DNA from: Glandiceps talaboti
Taxonomy: Eukaryota > Hemichordata > Enteropneusta > Spengelidae
Reading direction: 5' to 3'
NCBI RefSeq assembly: GCF_964340395.1
Contig: NC_135565.1
Location: 5,642,642-5,706,641, forward strand
Length of the DNA: 64,000 nt
The position numbers were made by a program, and so were the translations under genes. This document shows, one piece after another, positions 12,567 to 40,429 of the stretch. The notes under the pieces are model-generated. The model was not told the DNA's origin. It saw only the letters and a list, made by a program, of their open reading frames with translations, and made no database searches. The first letter of the stretch is position 1; each line of letters opens with the position of its first letter.

Positions 12567-13622
12567 GTGAAAATTTTATTTATGAATACGAAAATAAAGT
12601 GCCATGAAAGCATGAGTGTGTGCGAACACATTTATAATTTCTGACCAGTGCCAATGAATGTAAGTTTATGACGGCGGGGAGATGGAAATTCATTAATATA
12701 AACATAGATTTCTACCATGCTGAGAACCCACTTATAAGAACAAAAGTGTGCAAAATTAACCACACTCAATCTAAAATATGAAAATAGAACAACAAATTCC
12801 CCCCATCAGACATTGTGTAATACACGACCTCTTAACATTGGAGGTGCGCACATTTATATTTTGTTCTCACCGTCTATATGTTAGTACTACGAAAACAAAG
12901 CAAGTATAGAGAACCAATCAATATAACAATGTCAGTGTTATTTCTACATCTTCCATAATCAGCGTATGACTTAGATAAATAAAATACCGAATAGATATCC
13001 CAGCATATAAATTGATACGTTTTGTCTTCAACCCCCACCCCGGGTTGATTTTGAAAAAAAAAACACCATAACGTTTGTTTCTTTGTGAGATGGAATGACT
13101 GCTCAAACTTTTAACTTTAGATCCGGTAGAGGACTGCTAATCATGTACATGGCAAACACTGAGTCAACATCTTGACAGCGAAAGAGTATAAGACGTTCGA
13201 ATTCCCACAAAATATATCTGCATTTTGTAGAGATCGGTAAACAAAAGCCATTATGGCGACATAAACTGTCTGTCTAATTTGACTGTCTAAAACCTCTCTC
13301 GTTTACCTAGTATTCTCATTATCATACAACAAATAACAATTGCTCTAATACTGTTTTATCTCTCTCTCTCTAGGCCATTGTTAACAGTGGCGCCCTCATC
13401 AAAGTATTTGAGGACTACAAAGACACAGCAGATTTCCTTATGGTGTATCAGTTAGAATCTCACCCAGCTGATGGATGGAGCTATGGTTCACATTATAGTC
13501 TGGTGAATCAACACAAAGAACTCGACGACAGAATCAATGCTGTCAAGTAGGTTGATCTGATCTCCCATGTCGATGTGTACATAGCTGTTAAAAATAAGAC
13601 ACAGACAGCCATCCAACCGACC

Positions 13623-13659
<37 letters not shown>

Positions 13660-13758
13660 GTCAGACAGACAAACAGACAGACAGACACACACACACACAC
13701 ACACACAGACAGACAGGCAGGCTGGCTGGCTGGCTGGCTGTCTGGCTGATTGTCAGGC

Positions 13759-13810
<52 letters not shown>

Positions 13811-14219
13811 TGAATGACTACTTTGTATTTATATGCAAGTCAGAAGCGACACCTCTGTGGTATGATTTTGTTTGGTTTAGTTCTCAGTTTGTTTCATTTC
13901 TTATTGTTTAATGAGTTTGTCCACTTGTTTTATTAACTAAAGGACTCTCCTCGAGCTGGACAATTTCAACACCTTCACCACCGACCATAAAGACGAAAAT
14001 AAAGTTCGTATTGTCGCTGACAACATGACCAATGACTTCGCCAAGGTATACAACAGCGCCCCCGATCGTGTATTTGCAATAGTTGATGGCAAGATTGCTT
14101 TCATTGGTCGAGACATCATGGTGCAAATCAGACCTTGGCAGACAAGTAAACTGATGACGGACGAACTTCGAGGATGGTTGGAGAAGTATAACGGGAAATC
14201 TTCTTGTACTGTACTCTAA
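10749..14219 (+). CDS. Iodothyronine-deiodinase-like selenoprotein, paralogue 2 (4 coding exons)
   Basis: Coding exons are 10749-11021, 12135-12344, 13374-13546 and 13943-14219 (933 nt, 310 aa; phases 0, 0, 2). The N-terminal segment starts MDVFKDREVAIRVGKALKEEF, clearly related to paralogue 1. The active site reads ERPLMIVASSLS-U-PPLR with TGA at 12330-12332 (residue 157). Downstream landmarks are YQLESHPADGW, NQHKELDDRINAV and DNMTNDF..YNSAPDRVFAI. The protein ends SSCTVL, a canonical-looking CaaX box with terminal Leu (geranylgeranyl type). It has no N-terminal membrane helix. The exon 2 donor GTATGT runs directly into a ~190-bp (TATG)n microsatellite, and the exon 3 acceptor follows a short CT repeat. 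An acceptor AG at 10733-10734 suggests an upstream non-coding exon. The gene lies ~4.9 kb after paralogue 1 in the same orientation. Confidence 0.92.
11060..11775. repeat. Diverged ACAGG/CCTGT-rich repeat region
   Basis: Intron 1 of paralogue 2 carries many ACAGG/CCTGT motifs, often as GTAACAG or ACCTGT. Longer imperfect copies occur: the stretch at ~11515-11580 resembles that at ~11688-11745. Confidence 0.5.
12330..12332 (+). other. In-frame TGA selenocysteine codon, paralogue 2
   Basis: The context SSLS-U-PPLR aligns exactly with the TGA of the other two paralogues. It lies 12 nt before the exon 2 donor, and a SECIS-like hairpin lies downstream at ~15002. Confidence 0.9.
12345..12562. repeat. 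(TATG)n plus (GT)n microsatellite beginning at a splice donor
   Basis: The intron 2 donor of paralogue 2 (GTATGT) is the first unit of a ~190-bp tetranucleotide repeat, followed by (GT)n at 12535-12562. Confidence 0.95.
13627..13811. repeat. Compound (CAGA)n/(AC)n/(CTGG)n microsatellite
   Basis: Occupies most of the short intron 3 of paralogue 2. Confidence 0.95.
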
Positions 14220-14991
14220 ATGAAGAATCCAAAACACATGATTTCCCTGCTTGGGGAAAATTCCATTTGTAAAAGACTGATCATTACTGAAAGCAATTGA
14301 ACACGAACAAGAAAATAACCTTAAAAAATACACAAAGAAATAATTTAGTATTATCGAGGGTGGAAGTCGGGTCGACTATATATACTTGGACTGCGTTTAT
14401 AGCTGGGAAAATCAGTTTATGTATTATTTCAAATATCCCCAAGGGTTGCAGTTAATTTCATTTTACTATCAAACAAAACTAGTACTAGTAATAAGCTAAT
14501 TTGCTTGTTGTCAAAGAACTCTTCGTGAACAGTTAAGTTTTTAAGCAGTATTTATTAATGATATTGATTGTTAGCATACTATCGTTCTTTCGACAAGACT
14601 TGACGCTAGTCATATGCAAATGTAATGCCACGCCAGCAAAATACCGATTCTGGCGATGTTGATAGCCTTGGAATCTAAGCTAATGACCGGCTTAACCAAG
14701 CGTCACTGACATTTCCTGAATCCCATGGCCAATTGCTAATTAAAGAAAAATTGTCTAATCTTCAACTTTATACACAATAGTAGAGTTGAAAATATTCTAG
14801 TCAATTATTGGTAACTTACTGTTTTTCGTTATTAATTACCGTAATGTGTTTTCTAGTAAAAAAAAAAAGTTCAATACCCTTTCCGCCATAATTATGGCTG
14901 GGATGGGTGGAGTAGTGTGTCTTATAGTATGTACTCGTTGAAAATCAAAGCCATGTCTGAAAATAATGTGGATTGTGACAGGTCTTCATCT

Positions 14992-15068
14992 TCAAGTTAT
15001 AATGACGGTATGTGTCTAAACCATGTTACCATGGTGACGTTTACCTGAAAAGCACAATGACTTCCTAG
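14992..15068 (+). promoter_or_regulatory. SECIS element (form 2-like), paralogue 2
   Basis: ATGA at 15002-15005, then 12 nt, AA at 15018-15019 and the 3' GA at 15047-15048. Helix II pairs GGTATGTGT with ACGTTTACC (one mismatch plus wobbles). The apical minihelix is perfect (ACCATG/CATGGT). A basal AAGT/ACTT pair flanks the quartet. It lies ~780 nt after the stop codon. Confidence 0.85.
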
Positions 15069-15469
15069 CCTCACTAAAGCAACCTATTTCAAAAGCCGTG
15101 GTTCATAATTTCTCAACTTGAGTACTATAACAACATACTTTTGATAAACTGAGCGCTATCGACTGCTAACAGTCAGTCTCGTTCACTCATGACATAGGGC
15201 GTTGTTTCTGATCACATCACAATGTGACGTGATCACAGAGATCATAATTTTTTAAATTGTTTTATTTTAGAATCGTAGATATCACACCTTATGTTAGTGG
15301 GTTTAGTTATTACATGAATTTTGACCAGGCTGTCATTTGACGATATGTCACCGTTGGTGGCGCCATTCATCATAACGACTGTGGTGACGACTACCTTTAG
15401 TGTTTATCAAGGAATTGTATTTACGTTTATTATGATAACTGTTTTGTCAGCCTACATGAGCTCAGTGGA

Positions 15470-15475
15470 AATAAA
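15470..15475 (+). terminator. Polyadenylation signal, paralogue 2
   Basis: AATAAA ~400 nt after the SECIS, just before a long CT microsatellite. It would give a 3'UTR of ~1.27 kb. Confidence 0.45.
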
Positions 15476-15517
15476 AAATGTCTAAATATATCAAAACAAG
15501 TATAGTCAGCTTCATAG

Positions 15518-15644
<127 letters not shown>

Positions 15645-16852
15645 CCAGTTCACCGGTTAGTCGTCCGATGATCGCAACAACCGTGAAACTCTGAGTAACG
15701 ACTTATTATACAACCAAACAGTTACCATCATTTTAAAATGTCACTCAAGTCAAACGTTTCGTATATTAATGATTGACGCATAACAATACTTAAGTTTGAA
15801 GAATTTAGCATCGGAAATCCAACGAGTTGAATTTCGACTTATACCACGAAAAAAATGAAAATACACAATTTTCCCATTGACCCTATTCTCTTGATTGGTG
15901 ACCGATTCTACTCTGCATATTACTGTTCCATCATCTGCTGTGTAAGCATAATGTAGGTCGTTGAAAGTTGTTAAGTATGATTACGTCATTTGAATACTGG
16001 TTACTAATTATCATTGATATCTGTGCATTTGTGTACCAAGTTCTGATTGGTCGTCAATTGTTAATGTGTAGGGATCGCCGTGTAGAAATAATTCATTTTC
16101 CAATCAGAGAGAATATTGAACAAGGGATTTTGACAAACTGACTCTCATTGGCGACTAATTACAAACCAGATGAATACATATACATATATTTGAATAATTG
16201 GACACCTGGTCTTTTTTATCGAAGAATTGTCATTCTCGACTTGTACATCGATGAGGATGGACAAAGTTTCTGACATACGTACGATAGCGATGTCGAACGA
16301 TTTTGTTCCGTGACCTGAATTTGAAGACAATGGAGATTTTAAGCTATCGAGAAAGCAAGACCGTGAACGGTTCACGGTACCTGTAGGTACTGAAACGATA
16401 TTACATATTCAAGAACCTTGTGCACCTAAAAATACGCGAAAATCTACTAACTGGGGCGTGTCCGTATGGGACAGTTGGTGACGCAATAAAAACAAAAAAG
16501 TCAAAGAACATGGGGTTTCGAGTAGTGATGTATACTCTTTTGTACCAACTTTGTGTCGTAGTTTGTCAACTCAAAGTCAATATTACATTGTAAACGTTTG
16601 ATTTCCTCATTCGACGTGTATTTTCGCCACGAAGTGCCTGCAGTAAAAGGGTATATGCACAGAATATAAATTTTGTGTTGAACTATTTTGTGTGCAGTTG
16701 GATGTCTCAGTTTGCATGTTTAAATTGCTCAGCAATTTTATCGATATGTTAATTAAAAGTAGAGTGACTGGCAGATGTTCAGATTTTTTCAGTTGTCCTC
16801 ACTTGTGAATGTTGATGGCTGCCATATGGTTAGCATTGTTTGATCCTTTGAT

Positions 16853-17408
16853 ATGTAATTGTAAACTTTGAACACTTTCATTGATATGTAATTGTAAACT
16901 TTGAAAGCTTCCGTTCATATGTAATGTAAACTTTGAACACTTTCATTGATATGTAATTGTAAACTTTGAAAGCTTCCGTTCATATGTAATGTAAACTTTG
17001 AACACTTTCATTGATATGTAATTGTAAACTTTGAAAGCTTCCGTTCATATGTAATGTAAACTTTGAACACTTTCATTGATATGTAATTGTAAACTTTGAA
17101 AGCTTCCGTTCATATGTAATGTAAACTTTGAACACTTTCATTGATATGTAATTGTAAACTTTGAAAGCTTCCGTTCATATGTAATGTAAACTTTGAACAC
17201 TTTCATTGATATGTAATTGTAAACTTTGAAAGCTTCCGTTCATATGTAATGTAAACTTTGAACACTTTCATTGATATGTAATTGTAAACTTTGAAAGCTT
17301 CCGTTCATATGTAATGTAAACTTTGAACACTTTCATTGATATGTAATTGTAAACTTTGAAAGCTTCCGTTCATATGTAATGTAAACTTTGAACACTTTCA
17401 TTGATATG
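16853..17408. repeat. 65-bp minisatellite, ~8.5 copies
   Basis: Each 65-bp unit is itself two related half-units, one with GTAATTGTAAACTTTGAAAG and one with GTAATGTAAACTTTGAACAC. The copies are nearly identical. Confidence 0.95.
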
Positions 17409-17520
17409 CTAAACAGTTCTTTTGTTAAAAAAGTGTGGGTGGTTGCAAAAATGTGTGGGTTTTTTTGAATAAGCACTTGTCTAGAACAGTAGGTCACATG
17501 GCCAAGAGTGGTATAACGTT

Positions 17521-18178
17521 ACTAATTACTTTGTCACACTTAAATGGAAAGAAATTGCATGCTTTAAACCAATTTTAAAGTGACATACAATAATTTATTA
17601 ATTTTGTCGTGATAAAGAAGTACCCTCCTTTTTTCCAACAAATTTCACAGAAATAAGTATCAGAGTTTATGAAAGTTGCTCAGACATATAATATTTGAGT
17701 TGAATTAAAGGACAAGTCCAAGACTGGTAAAAACTTTCGCTTTATTTGAATCCCGACGTTTCGACTGTGCGCAGACAGTCTTTACCAAGGGTTAAAAAAA
17801 ACAAAAAAGTTGATTTTATTCATTGTGAGCAAAATGTTAGAGATTTTTGTAACAGTACACCCCCCCCCCCCTTGGTGCTAGTTGCTTGGAGATGTATAAA
17901 TATTTATTTGAGCCATGTTGAGTCACTATGGGCGTATACGTCAGGTTTAGCTATATTTGTTTGTTAAGGTACTTTTCTATCCCGGCCCTCAATGGTGATA
18001 GTTCCTTGGAGATATATTCACTGGTTTTAATTGATGTTGATTGTAGTCACTATAGCCAGGTGACATAGTATAAATATTTACTTCAACGAAGAAAACATAA
18101 TATGAATGAGAGAAACAGAAATATATATTGAGAAAACGAGTGTCTGTCTGTCTGTCTGTCTATCTGTCTCTGTCTGTC

Positions 18179-18235
<57 letters not shown>

Positions 18236-19650
18236 TTGTTGACTTCTTTGTACTCTGTGGTTAAAACAAAAAGAAAAAATGCCGTTTTCACAGATTTAGT
18301 ACAGATTTAGGAGACGCCAGACAAGGTGAAGAATAGGACGTTGATAAATATATTAAATACTGTTTCCTTTTTTTCTAAATGGCTGGATTGCATCATGTAA
18401 TGTTTCCTGTTAGTCGAAATGGTTGGATTGCATCATGCAATGTATTATTAGTGAGTCAAGAAGTTGTTACACATCACGAATAAAAAGGACAATAGGTCAT
18501 TCCTGTCATGAATAACTTAAGGACTGTCTTGGCCTATGATTGGGAAGAGGGCGGGGGACTGGTATCCAATCACATATATATATAATTATATACACTGTGA
18601 TTGTGAATTCTTTCACACGTACTTGGTCCAATATTGTGATCCAACAGACAAAAAAATTTACTTATTGGATCGACACACTGTAGTCCGAAGAATCCGCAGT
18701 TTGAAGTGTGGCCTAACTTAGTCGCCAGAGCCGTACTCTAAAGCCTCGCAAACGTGAGTAACAACCAAACATTTACCATCATTTTAAATGTCACTCGATC
18801 AAGTCAAACGTTTCGTATATTAAGAATTGACGTATAAAAATAGTTAAGTTTGAAGAATTTACGGTATTAATTAATTTGTCACACTTAAATTGAAAGAAAT
18901 TGCATGCTTTAAACAAATGTTAAAGTGACATACAATAATTTATTAATTTTGTAGTGATAAAGAAAAATAACTAATTCTGGAGTCGCGAAATGCGGACGGG
19001 ATATAGTTTAGATATTATCCTTATTTTTACTCCAATTTAAAAGACAATAAGTTTATCGATTGCCGTGATGAAAAGAGAGAACACAATTATGAATATCAAA
19101 GTTAATGAAAGCTGCTTGGAGATGTATTTACTGGTGCCAGTAGCTAAGAAATATTTCGAACTCTCCGCATAGGCTCAGGTTTAACGAATTGAGTAAATCT
19201 TTTTGGAGATTTTAAAGAAGTACCCTCCTTTTTCCAACAATTTTCACAGAAATAAGTATCAGAGTTTATGAAAGTTGCTCAGACATATAATATTTAATTA
19301 AATATTTACCGATGTTATCAACTAAGTTGATTCTATTCATTGTGAGCAAAATGTTAAAAATATTTTTAAAAGTACCCCCCCCCCCCCACCATGGTGAAAG
19401 TTGCTTGGAGATATATAAATATTTACTAGAGCCATGTTGATATTAGTCACTATGGGCATATAGGCCAGGTGTAGCTATGTTTGTTTGTTTGTTTGTTGAA
19501 GTACTTTTCTAGCCCGGCCCTCAACGGTGACAGTTCCTTGGCCATCAACGGTACGGTGGCAGTTCCTTGGAGATATATGAATATTCACTGGGTTTTAATT
19601 TATGTTGATTTTAGTCCCTATTGCCAGGTGACAGTGTAAATATTTACTGA
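17521..19650. repeat. Imperfect segmental duplication
   Basis: Segments at ~17521-18090 recur at ~18870-19650 in the same order (AAAGTGACATACAATAATTT, GTACCCTCC.TTTTTCCAACA, a C-run, then TTGCTTGGAGAT). The second copy carries inserted sequence. A related pair joins 15650-15790 with 18720-18850. Confidence 0.7.
18142..18232. repeat. (TGTC)n-(CT)n microsatellite
   Basis: Compound simple repeat. The preceding ~45 bp resembles the sequence before the CT tract at 37278. Confidence 0.95.
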
Positions 19651-20261
19651 TTCTATTAGCGCTCTCACTGATGACATGGTAACAATGTTTTGTTCGGTTT
19701 AGTCACGATTTTATTTCCTATTCACTCCACCCTCACATTCGAAGTGTTAAGTTCCCGGATGACCCACGTCAGTTTACGTCAGTTTTTAGTGAACGATTAC
19801 ATGTGTGATCCCTCTGTGTAATCGACATTTTGTAATAATTGCCTACAATTATTCAGGCTTACATGTACTAAAATCTAAACCAGTGAATATATTTCCAAAC
19901 AACTTTCCTTTTAACAAAATCTAACATGTGAATTATACCATCCTACACAGTCGTGAGAAGTAAACGGAAGAAAAGGGCCTGACATCCATGGCCAGATCAT
20001 CTATGTAGGGGATACAAGGTAATCTCCCGTACATCAACATAGCTCTATGATCATCATACCTGACACTTGTATTATATAAATACTCTGCGTTTGTGAAATT
20101 TCACAAATTCACTGTCACACAAAGATTAATTCGTGCAAGATATAATCATATTAAACTCGTGACCACAAGATCTCACAACACACAAACTGCGCGCATGTAC
20201 ACGATGAGATGATTTGTTTCATCTTTGCCGTGTTCTTTCCGTGTGTGCTTGTTAACCCTAC

Positions 20262-20346
20262 CTAACTCAGATAAGGTCATAAAACGGTCAGGTAAATTTT
20301 CTTGACAGACCGTACCGTTTTATGGCCTTATTTCATAGTTGGGTAG
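20262..20346. mobile_element. Short inverted-repeat element
   Basis: CTACCTAACT..AAGGTCATAAAACGGT is mirrored by ACCGTTTTATGGCCTT..AGTTGGGTAG around a ~25-nt core: a tiny MITE-like fold-back. Confidence 0.5.
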
Positions 20347-21064
20347 TGCACAGACAAGTATAGATTGTGTTAGTTATCTGTGGGTAGTGTTATTAGTGGT
20401 GATACCATTCACAAGAAGTCACCAACTATTGTTTAAGTATACAATAGATACACAATGGACGTTGTATTGGACGCTCTTTCGGTATTTAGTGAACCATTAT
20501 ATACGTGACCCATGTCCTATGGATACCCCCATGTTTATTTTTATACTGTGTATGCACTCTTATTTACTCTAGATCGTATAGCCAAGACTAGTCTAGCTCC
20601 TATACAGTATCGTTACGGTTTATACCTTAACTAACATGTGGTTAGAAACCACAGTTGGCATCCAGACTAAGCCATGACGAAATACTCTAGGTCTTATTGC
20701 TAAGACGAGGGGTAGGCGAGCCATTTGGCCTGTATTGTAGTCTATTTTAATTTGATGGCTGGATGTTTCATTGCGATGGAGTATCTTCAGTCAAGAATTA
20801 TATACACACAGAAAGAACACGGCAATGGCCAAGAAATTATTGTGTACGAACAGTTTGTTGTAAGAACTATATGGTTCACTGATTTCAACTAGATAGCGTG
20901 CCGAGACATCTCTGAGTCAGCGAGTGTCTAAGCACATAATAGGCATGAGGCGTGTAAAAAGTGAATCTATTTAATTCGACGACCTCTCATGTGTTCAGCA
21001 TCATAACCTTGTCCGGTTATCCAGTATTGTAAAGAATCGGCCGGTTGCTACATTCAGATAAATA

Positions 21065-21066
21065 AA

Positions 21067-21121
<55 letters not shown>

Positions 21122-21145
21122 ACTACTACTACCACCACCACCACA
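21065..21145. repeat. (AAC)n / (TAC)(CAC) microsatellite
   Basis: Trinucleotide repeat. Confidence 0.95.
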
Positions 21146-22433
21146 ACATATCCCGAAAAAAGACCAGATGTAAACTGAGCGCCTCCCGTAAGGGAACCAC
21201 CAATTATTAAAATCAAACTAAAAAAAACCTGGTATAAACAAATTTGTGTTGCTGAGGAGAACTATGAACTTGGTATACACCATGATAATTTTTATTTCTG
21301 AACGATGTGTACGTGTGAACCATGGTTAACCTCAAATGAATCTTCGATGAGCATGAAGTGAACTGTAAGTTCGCGTAATGTGTTCGATCCGGTAACGAAG
21401 CTGAAAAAAAGGTTTCAGTTTTAGTGAGATGAAATGGTGACATGGGTCCAGCGATGTGGTGTATTTATTTATCGCTTCGGCCGTGAAGGAAGATGCTTCA
21501 CCGGAATGATGGCCTTGCTATTGATGGAGACCTTTTGTAATCACGTCTATTAATAAGTAACCAATCACGTGTATAAGTAATGATAATATTTCGTAGTTTC
21601 TAAACTATCCAAGACGGCACATGAAAGTGGTGAAACGTTTTGCATACGATGTGTTATATTCAAATTTGACAAGTAAGGCGTAATTTAGCTGAAAACCCAC
21701 TCAACTTTGCAATTCAGATGTGAATCGCTTCTATTTGCGTTTACATTGTAGGAATCGTAGGATTTGGTTCACGCCGAATTCAATGTCACAAACACAGAAG
21801 AAGAAGCCCGAAAATCACAGCAAACGCTACCTACAATATAATATAGTCGACATGTTCGAATCTTGGACGCCATCTTGCCATATTACACTTCATGCATACG
21901 CATTTGTCTCCATTGCATTCTCTCACGGAATTGAACTTCGTAAAGGTATAACTCAATTGAAATGTAGACACTAGAGCCAAAGGGAAGATCTAAAAAATAT
22001 ATAGTATTTGTATACTCACCAAACGTTTCGGATTTGGTCTGCTCGACCCGCTAATTTGGGCAGACTAGACACAATATCCTAAAACCATTGACAGCGACCG
22101 CCCGCGGAGGGCAGCCTTCCAAGTTTACTCAAATTAATATAGCGTAATTATATTAATTCATATTGTCTTAACAGTTTAAAGTACATGAACAAATGCATTT
22201 TCTTATGTTTGATGAATATTAATACTAGTTTTTATTGAAATTGAAGTATGGAGTCTTAAGATATTGCTTAATTATTTGATTTCATTAATATGCAAATTTC
22301 TCTAATTAAACATTAACCGATCTGGCTCAAAACCTAATCAGGTCTAGCTATTCCCCTAAAGATTATATATTCCAAATTTCATTACAATTGAGCCAGCTGA
22401 AGTTTAGAAAATGATGACACAGACACACACACG

Positions 22434-22453
22434 GACAGACAGACAGACAGACA

Positions 22454-22498
<45 letters not shown>

Positions 22499-22503
22499 AC
22501 ACA
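22434..22503. repeat. (GACA)n-(AC)n microsatellite
   Basis: Compound simple repeat ~290 bp before the TGF-beta-like ATG. Confidence 0.95.
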
Positions 22504-22714
22504 TTCCCATTTTAATACCTCCCATACCCTTACGGGAGGTAAAAAAGGCAGGAAAGGATGCATGGTTGAATCATGGGCCTTGAGTAAAACATGTGGGACA
22601 GAATGACAAGGCTAACAGCACGTCTAAAAAAAATTATGCCCCATATTGTGCTGTAGTTCTAAGATTTATTGCCATGCAAACAAGGAAGGGAAGGCCCTAC
22701 CTTCATGGCCTATC

Positions 22715-22722
22715 TATATAAG
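22715..22722 (+). promoter_or_regulatory. TATA box of the TGF-beta-like gene
   Basis: TATATAAG lies ~79 bp before the ATG of the ligand gene. This is a plausible core promoter with a short 5'UTR. Confidence 0.5.
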
Positions 22723-22793
22723 GTATTTAGTTTCGTCTTTATGTCACTTACAGAATACCTTACAACATTGTTTTTTCGGAAAACAGGTGCACA

Positions 22794-37827
<15,034 letters not shown>

Positions 37828-37829
<2 letters not shown>

Positions 37830-37833
37830 TAAA
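37828..37833 (+). terminator. Polyadenylation signal overlapping the TGF-beta-like stop codon
   Basis: The stop TAA at 37827-37829 shares two bases with AATAAA at 37828-37833. If used, the 3'UTR would be only ~20-30 nt. Other AATAAA motifs exist further downstream. Confidence 0.4.
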
Positions 37834-38059
37834 CTACCTAACCCTCGGCACTTTAATTTAACTCGCCAAAAAATCTAAATTATTCCAAATCTCTCGCAAT
37901 TTGCCATATGACAGTCCTTTTTTTTTTAAAAATCAATTCAAGAAAAAAAGAACAGCACAAAAGGCTACACACCAGACAAAAAAAAACATCACAAACACAC
38001 TTACAAACCGAAAAGAGTAAAAGATTGACAGAAACAAACAAACAAACAAACAAAACGTG

Positions 38060-38470
38060 TGAGTTCCAAAGGTAATTGAAATTACTAAAGAACCCCATTT
38101 TACATTGAATACTTTATCGTTCATTATAAATTGTCCTCTCTGTTAACATCAATCGTTTGATTTTTTGTACAAAATACTTTATCGTCAACTTTACATTATT
38201 TAGTGAAGCGAATTACATAAAGTTAATACTTTCCAATTAGAATTAAATGGTTGTGTTCCTGACCTAACAATCACTGAAGCACAAGATAAATGTAATAGAC
38301 TCACTTCTGTATTCCAAAAATTCACAAAGTCTTTCCAAAACAGCTGTGCATTCTTACAATACCAGTAAAGGTATTCAAGGGATTCCTCTTGACTGCAATG
38401 ACCTAAGCTTTCCAAATAAATAATGGATAATGAGTCCGTGCTTGCATGTATCGTATGGAAGACAATGTGT
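38060..38470 (-). mobile_element. LINE open-reading-frame remnant
   Basis: The minus strand contains SLGHCSQEESLEYLYWYCKNAQLFWKDFVNFW, matching the C-terminal E-(S/T)LEH-L-F/Y-W-C-K..Q.FW region of non-LTR retrotransposon ORF2. After a stop it continues as TIKYFVQKIKRLMLT, like the usual KYFIYK segment. It is degraded and lies just downstream of the TGF-beta-like gene. Confidence 0.6.
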
Positions 38471-40342
38471 TACCCCGACCCTCAACCTTTCGACGTCATT
38501 CTGTGATTGGCATGTAATTTGAAATCGAGACCAAAGAAACAGGTAGTGATCCCAAAATGTTCACAGTTAATTTGTTTCTCATTAAGTAGATGAACAAAAA
38601 AATACCTATGTTGGAGGTTTGTGGGGCTAACCTTCTCCTCGCCCATAGACTATAACTAATAACGAATAAACTCGATGTTTTCAGTCTCCCATAGTGTACT
38701 GCACAGATATGATTTGATTGCTTTTTTAAAGGCATTTCTTTGCTGGTAGATTGTTCCAGTCCTTAATGGCGTTAGCAGAAAACGTATTAGCAGCATCACC
38801 TTTAACCGTTGGCTGATGAAAATTGTAACAACTTCTCCTAGAACCATAATTATTAACAGAAGATATTTACGTTAACTATATATTTCTGCTCCTTTTTTGA
38901 CACATTGAAAGACATTTGATGGTTCACCCAACGTCGTAAAACGACAAGCCTCTTTACGGCACCGTCCAAAACGTACATTTACTTATTTCGTTGCTTCAGT
39001 AGAAATGTGTGAGCTGGCTCGCGAGAATTTACCAAGCTTGTTTTCAAGGACAATCTATTATTACCCAACAGAATTAACCAAGAAGTATTCTGCTGCCATA
39101 TTGGAGTAAATTTGACATGTATTTTTAACAACTGTGAGTGTATAGTGACCTCATTTCAAAAAAGAAAATTACTCGGGACATTTAGAATGGGTTGGAATTG
39201 TCTCATAAAGAAAGGAACAGGATTAAAAAAATTATTACCAAGGCAAAAAAAATCTTCATGATCTGCATTATGTTCTGATTTGAGATTTAAATAAAATCTT
39301 GCAAGAGACGTCGTCGCAGTTGAGGGCGCTGTTTCAATCACTCCCCTCAGATGTGAGGTGTGTGGGGAGGGATTTCGATTGAAACAGCGCCCACAACGGC
39401 GAGTACGAACTTTTCAGTGTACACATCATTGTCAATGAAAAGTTTGATATGATTAGTATACAAAATATGTAAATGTTTCAAATGAACTGCTCAGCTCTAG
39501 TGAAACTGGCACAAACTGAGTTGGTCACATTTGGTGGAGGGAGGGAGGGGGCGGGAATAATATTTGGTGCGTATTAAAAGGTATTGTAGTAGTCTGCTAA
39601 CTAAATTAATCATGACGTATTATATACCTTTGGCCCAACTCAAACTTGACATTTTAACTATTAAAGATTAAATGATTTGATGGTGTTGTGTAATGTGATA
39701 TGGGTGGAGCCCTCAACGGCGAGAGTCTGGGTAAACGTACGTGATGTGATGATGAATCTCCGAAAGACATACTTGGGCACGATGAATCACCGTGACCCCC
39801 CTCAGTGGTTCAAAATAGTTTCGTCAGCTGAACCGGTGTTGACTAGATTTAACACTACTTCAGATTTGTAGATAGCGATTCCGATAAATCATCCAAGACG
39901 TCGAATTTAGTTTCTGGACATATTTTAAACCTAGCTTGATCCCGGCGGTTTAAATATTTTTAAAAGAATGATGTCATTTGAAATATTTGTATGAACTCTG
40001 GTCCAAGCTGGAACCCGGCCTTGCCGATCGAATTCGTGGTGTTCTTGAACGAAAACATTATTCAGTTATCGGGTTCTTCATGATATGCTAATTTTAGATT
40101 TGATTATGTTAGCAGACTAAGGCGTCGGTTGTTTTGAGCAAATGTCGTAATACAAATAGGGTGCGTTAATTAATTAATTAATTAATTAATTAATTAATTA
40201 ATTAGTGTGTAAATGGTTGGCAAAGCAAGATAAGTAAACTCAATTTACGTGACTGTAAGGCTTTGAATAGTAATCAAACTGATAAGATATTAACTTTACA
40301 CAGATTAACAAAACAACATGCCACAGTGGTAAAAAACAATTC

Positions 40343-40428
40343 AAAAATAGCTCACTGAACAATCAGGAAAATACTTACTAAGTGCTACCTTAGTAAGTAT
40401 TTTCCTGATTGTTCAGTGAGCTATTTTT
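40343..40428. repeat. Perfect 40-bp-arm inverted repeat, 6-nt loop
   Basis: Arms 40343-40382 and 40389-40428 are exact reverse complements, separated by TGCTAC. The right arm ends directly at the terminal repeat of the next element. Confidence 0.97.
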
Positions 40429-40429
40429 T

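Noticed and set aside
12281-12644. Overlapping ORFs on both strands (MYVC / YIHT repeats)
   Set aside because: Microsatellite (TATG)n read in several frames.
16145-16375. 76-aa minus-strand ORF (FDIAIVRMSETLSILIDVQVEN)
   Set aside because: Looks slightly coding-like, but no splice partners, homology or promoter context; likely chance.
16853-17408. Possible CRISPR array
   Set aside because: The units are contiguous 65-bp repeats without variable spacers, and the DNA is from an animal.
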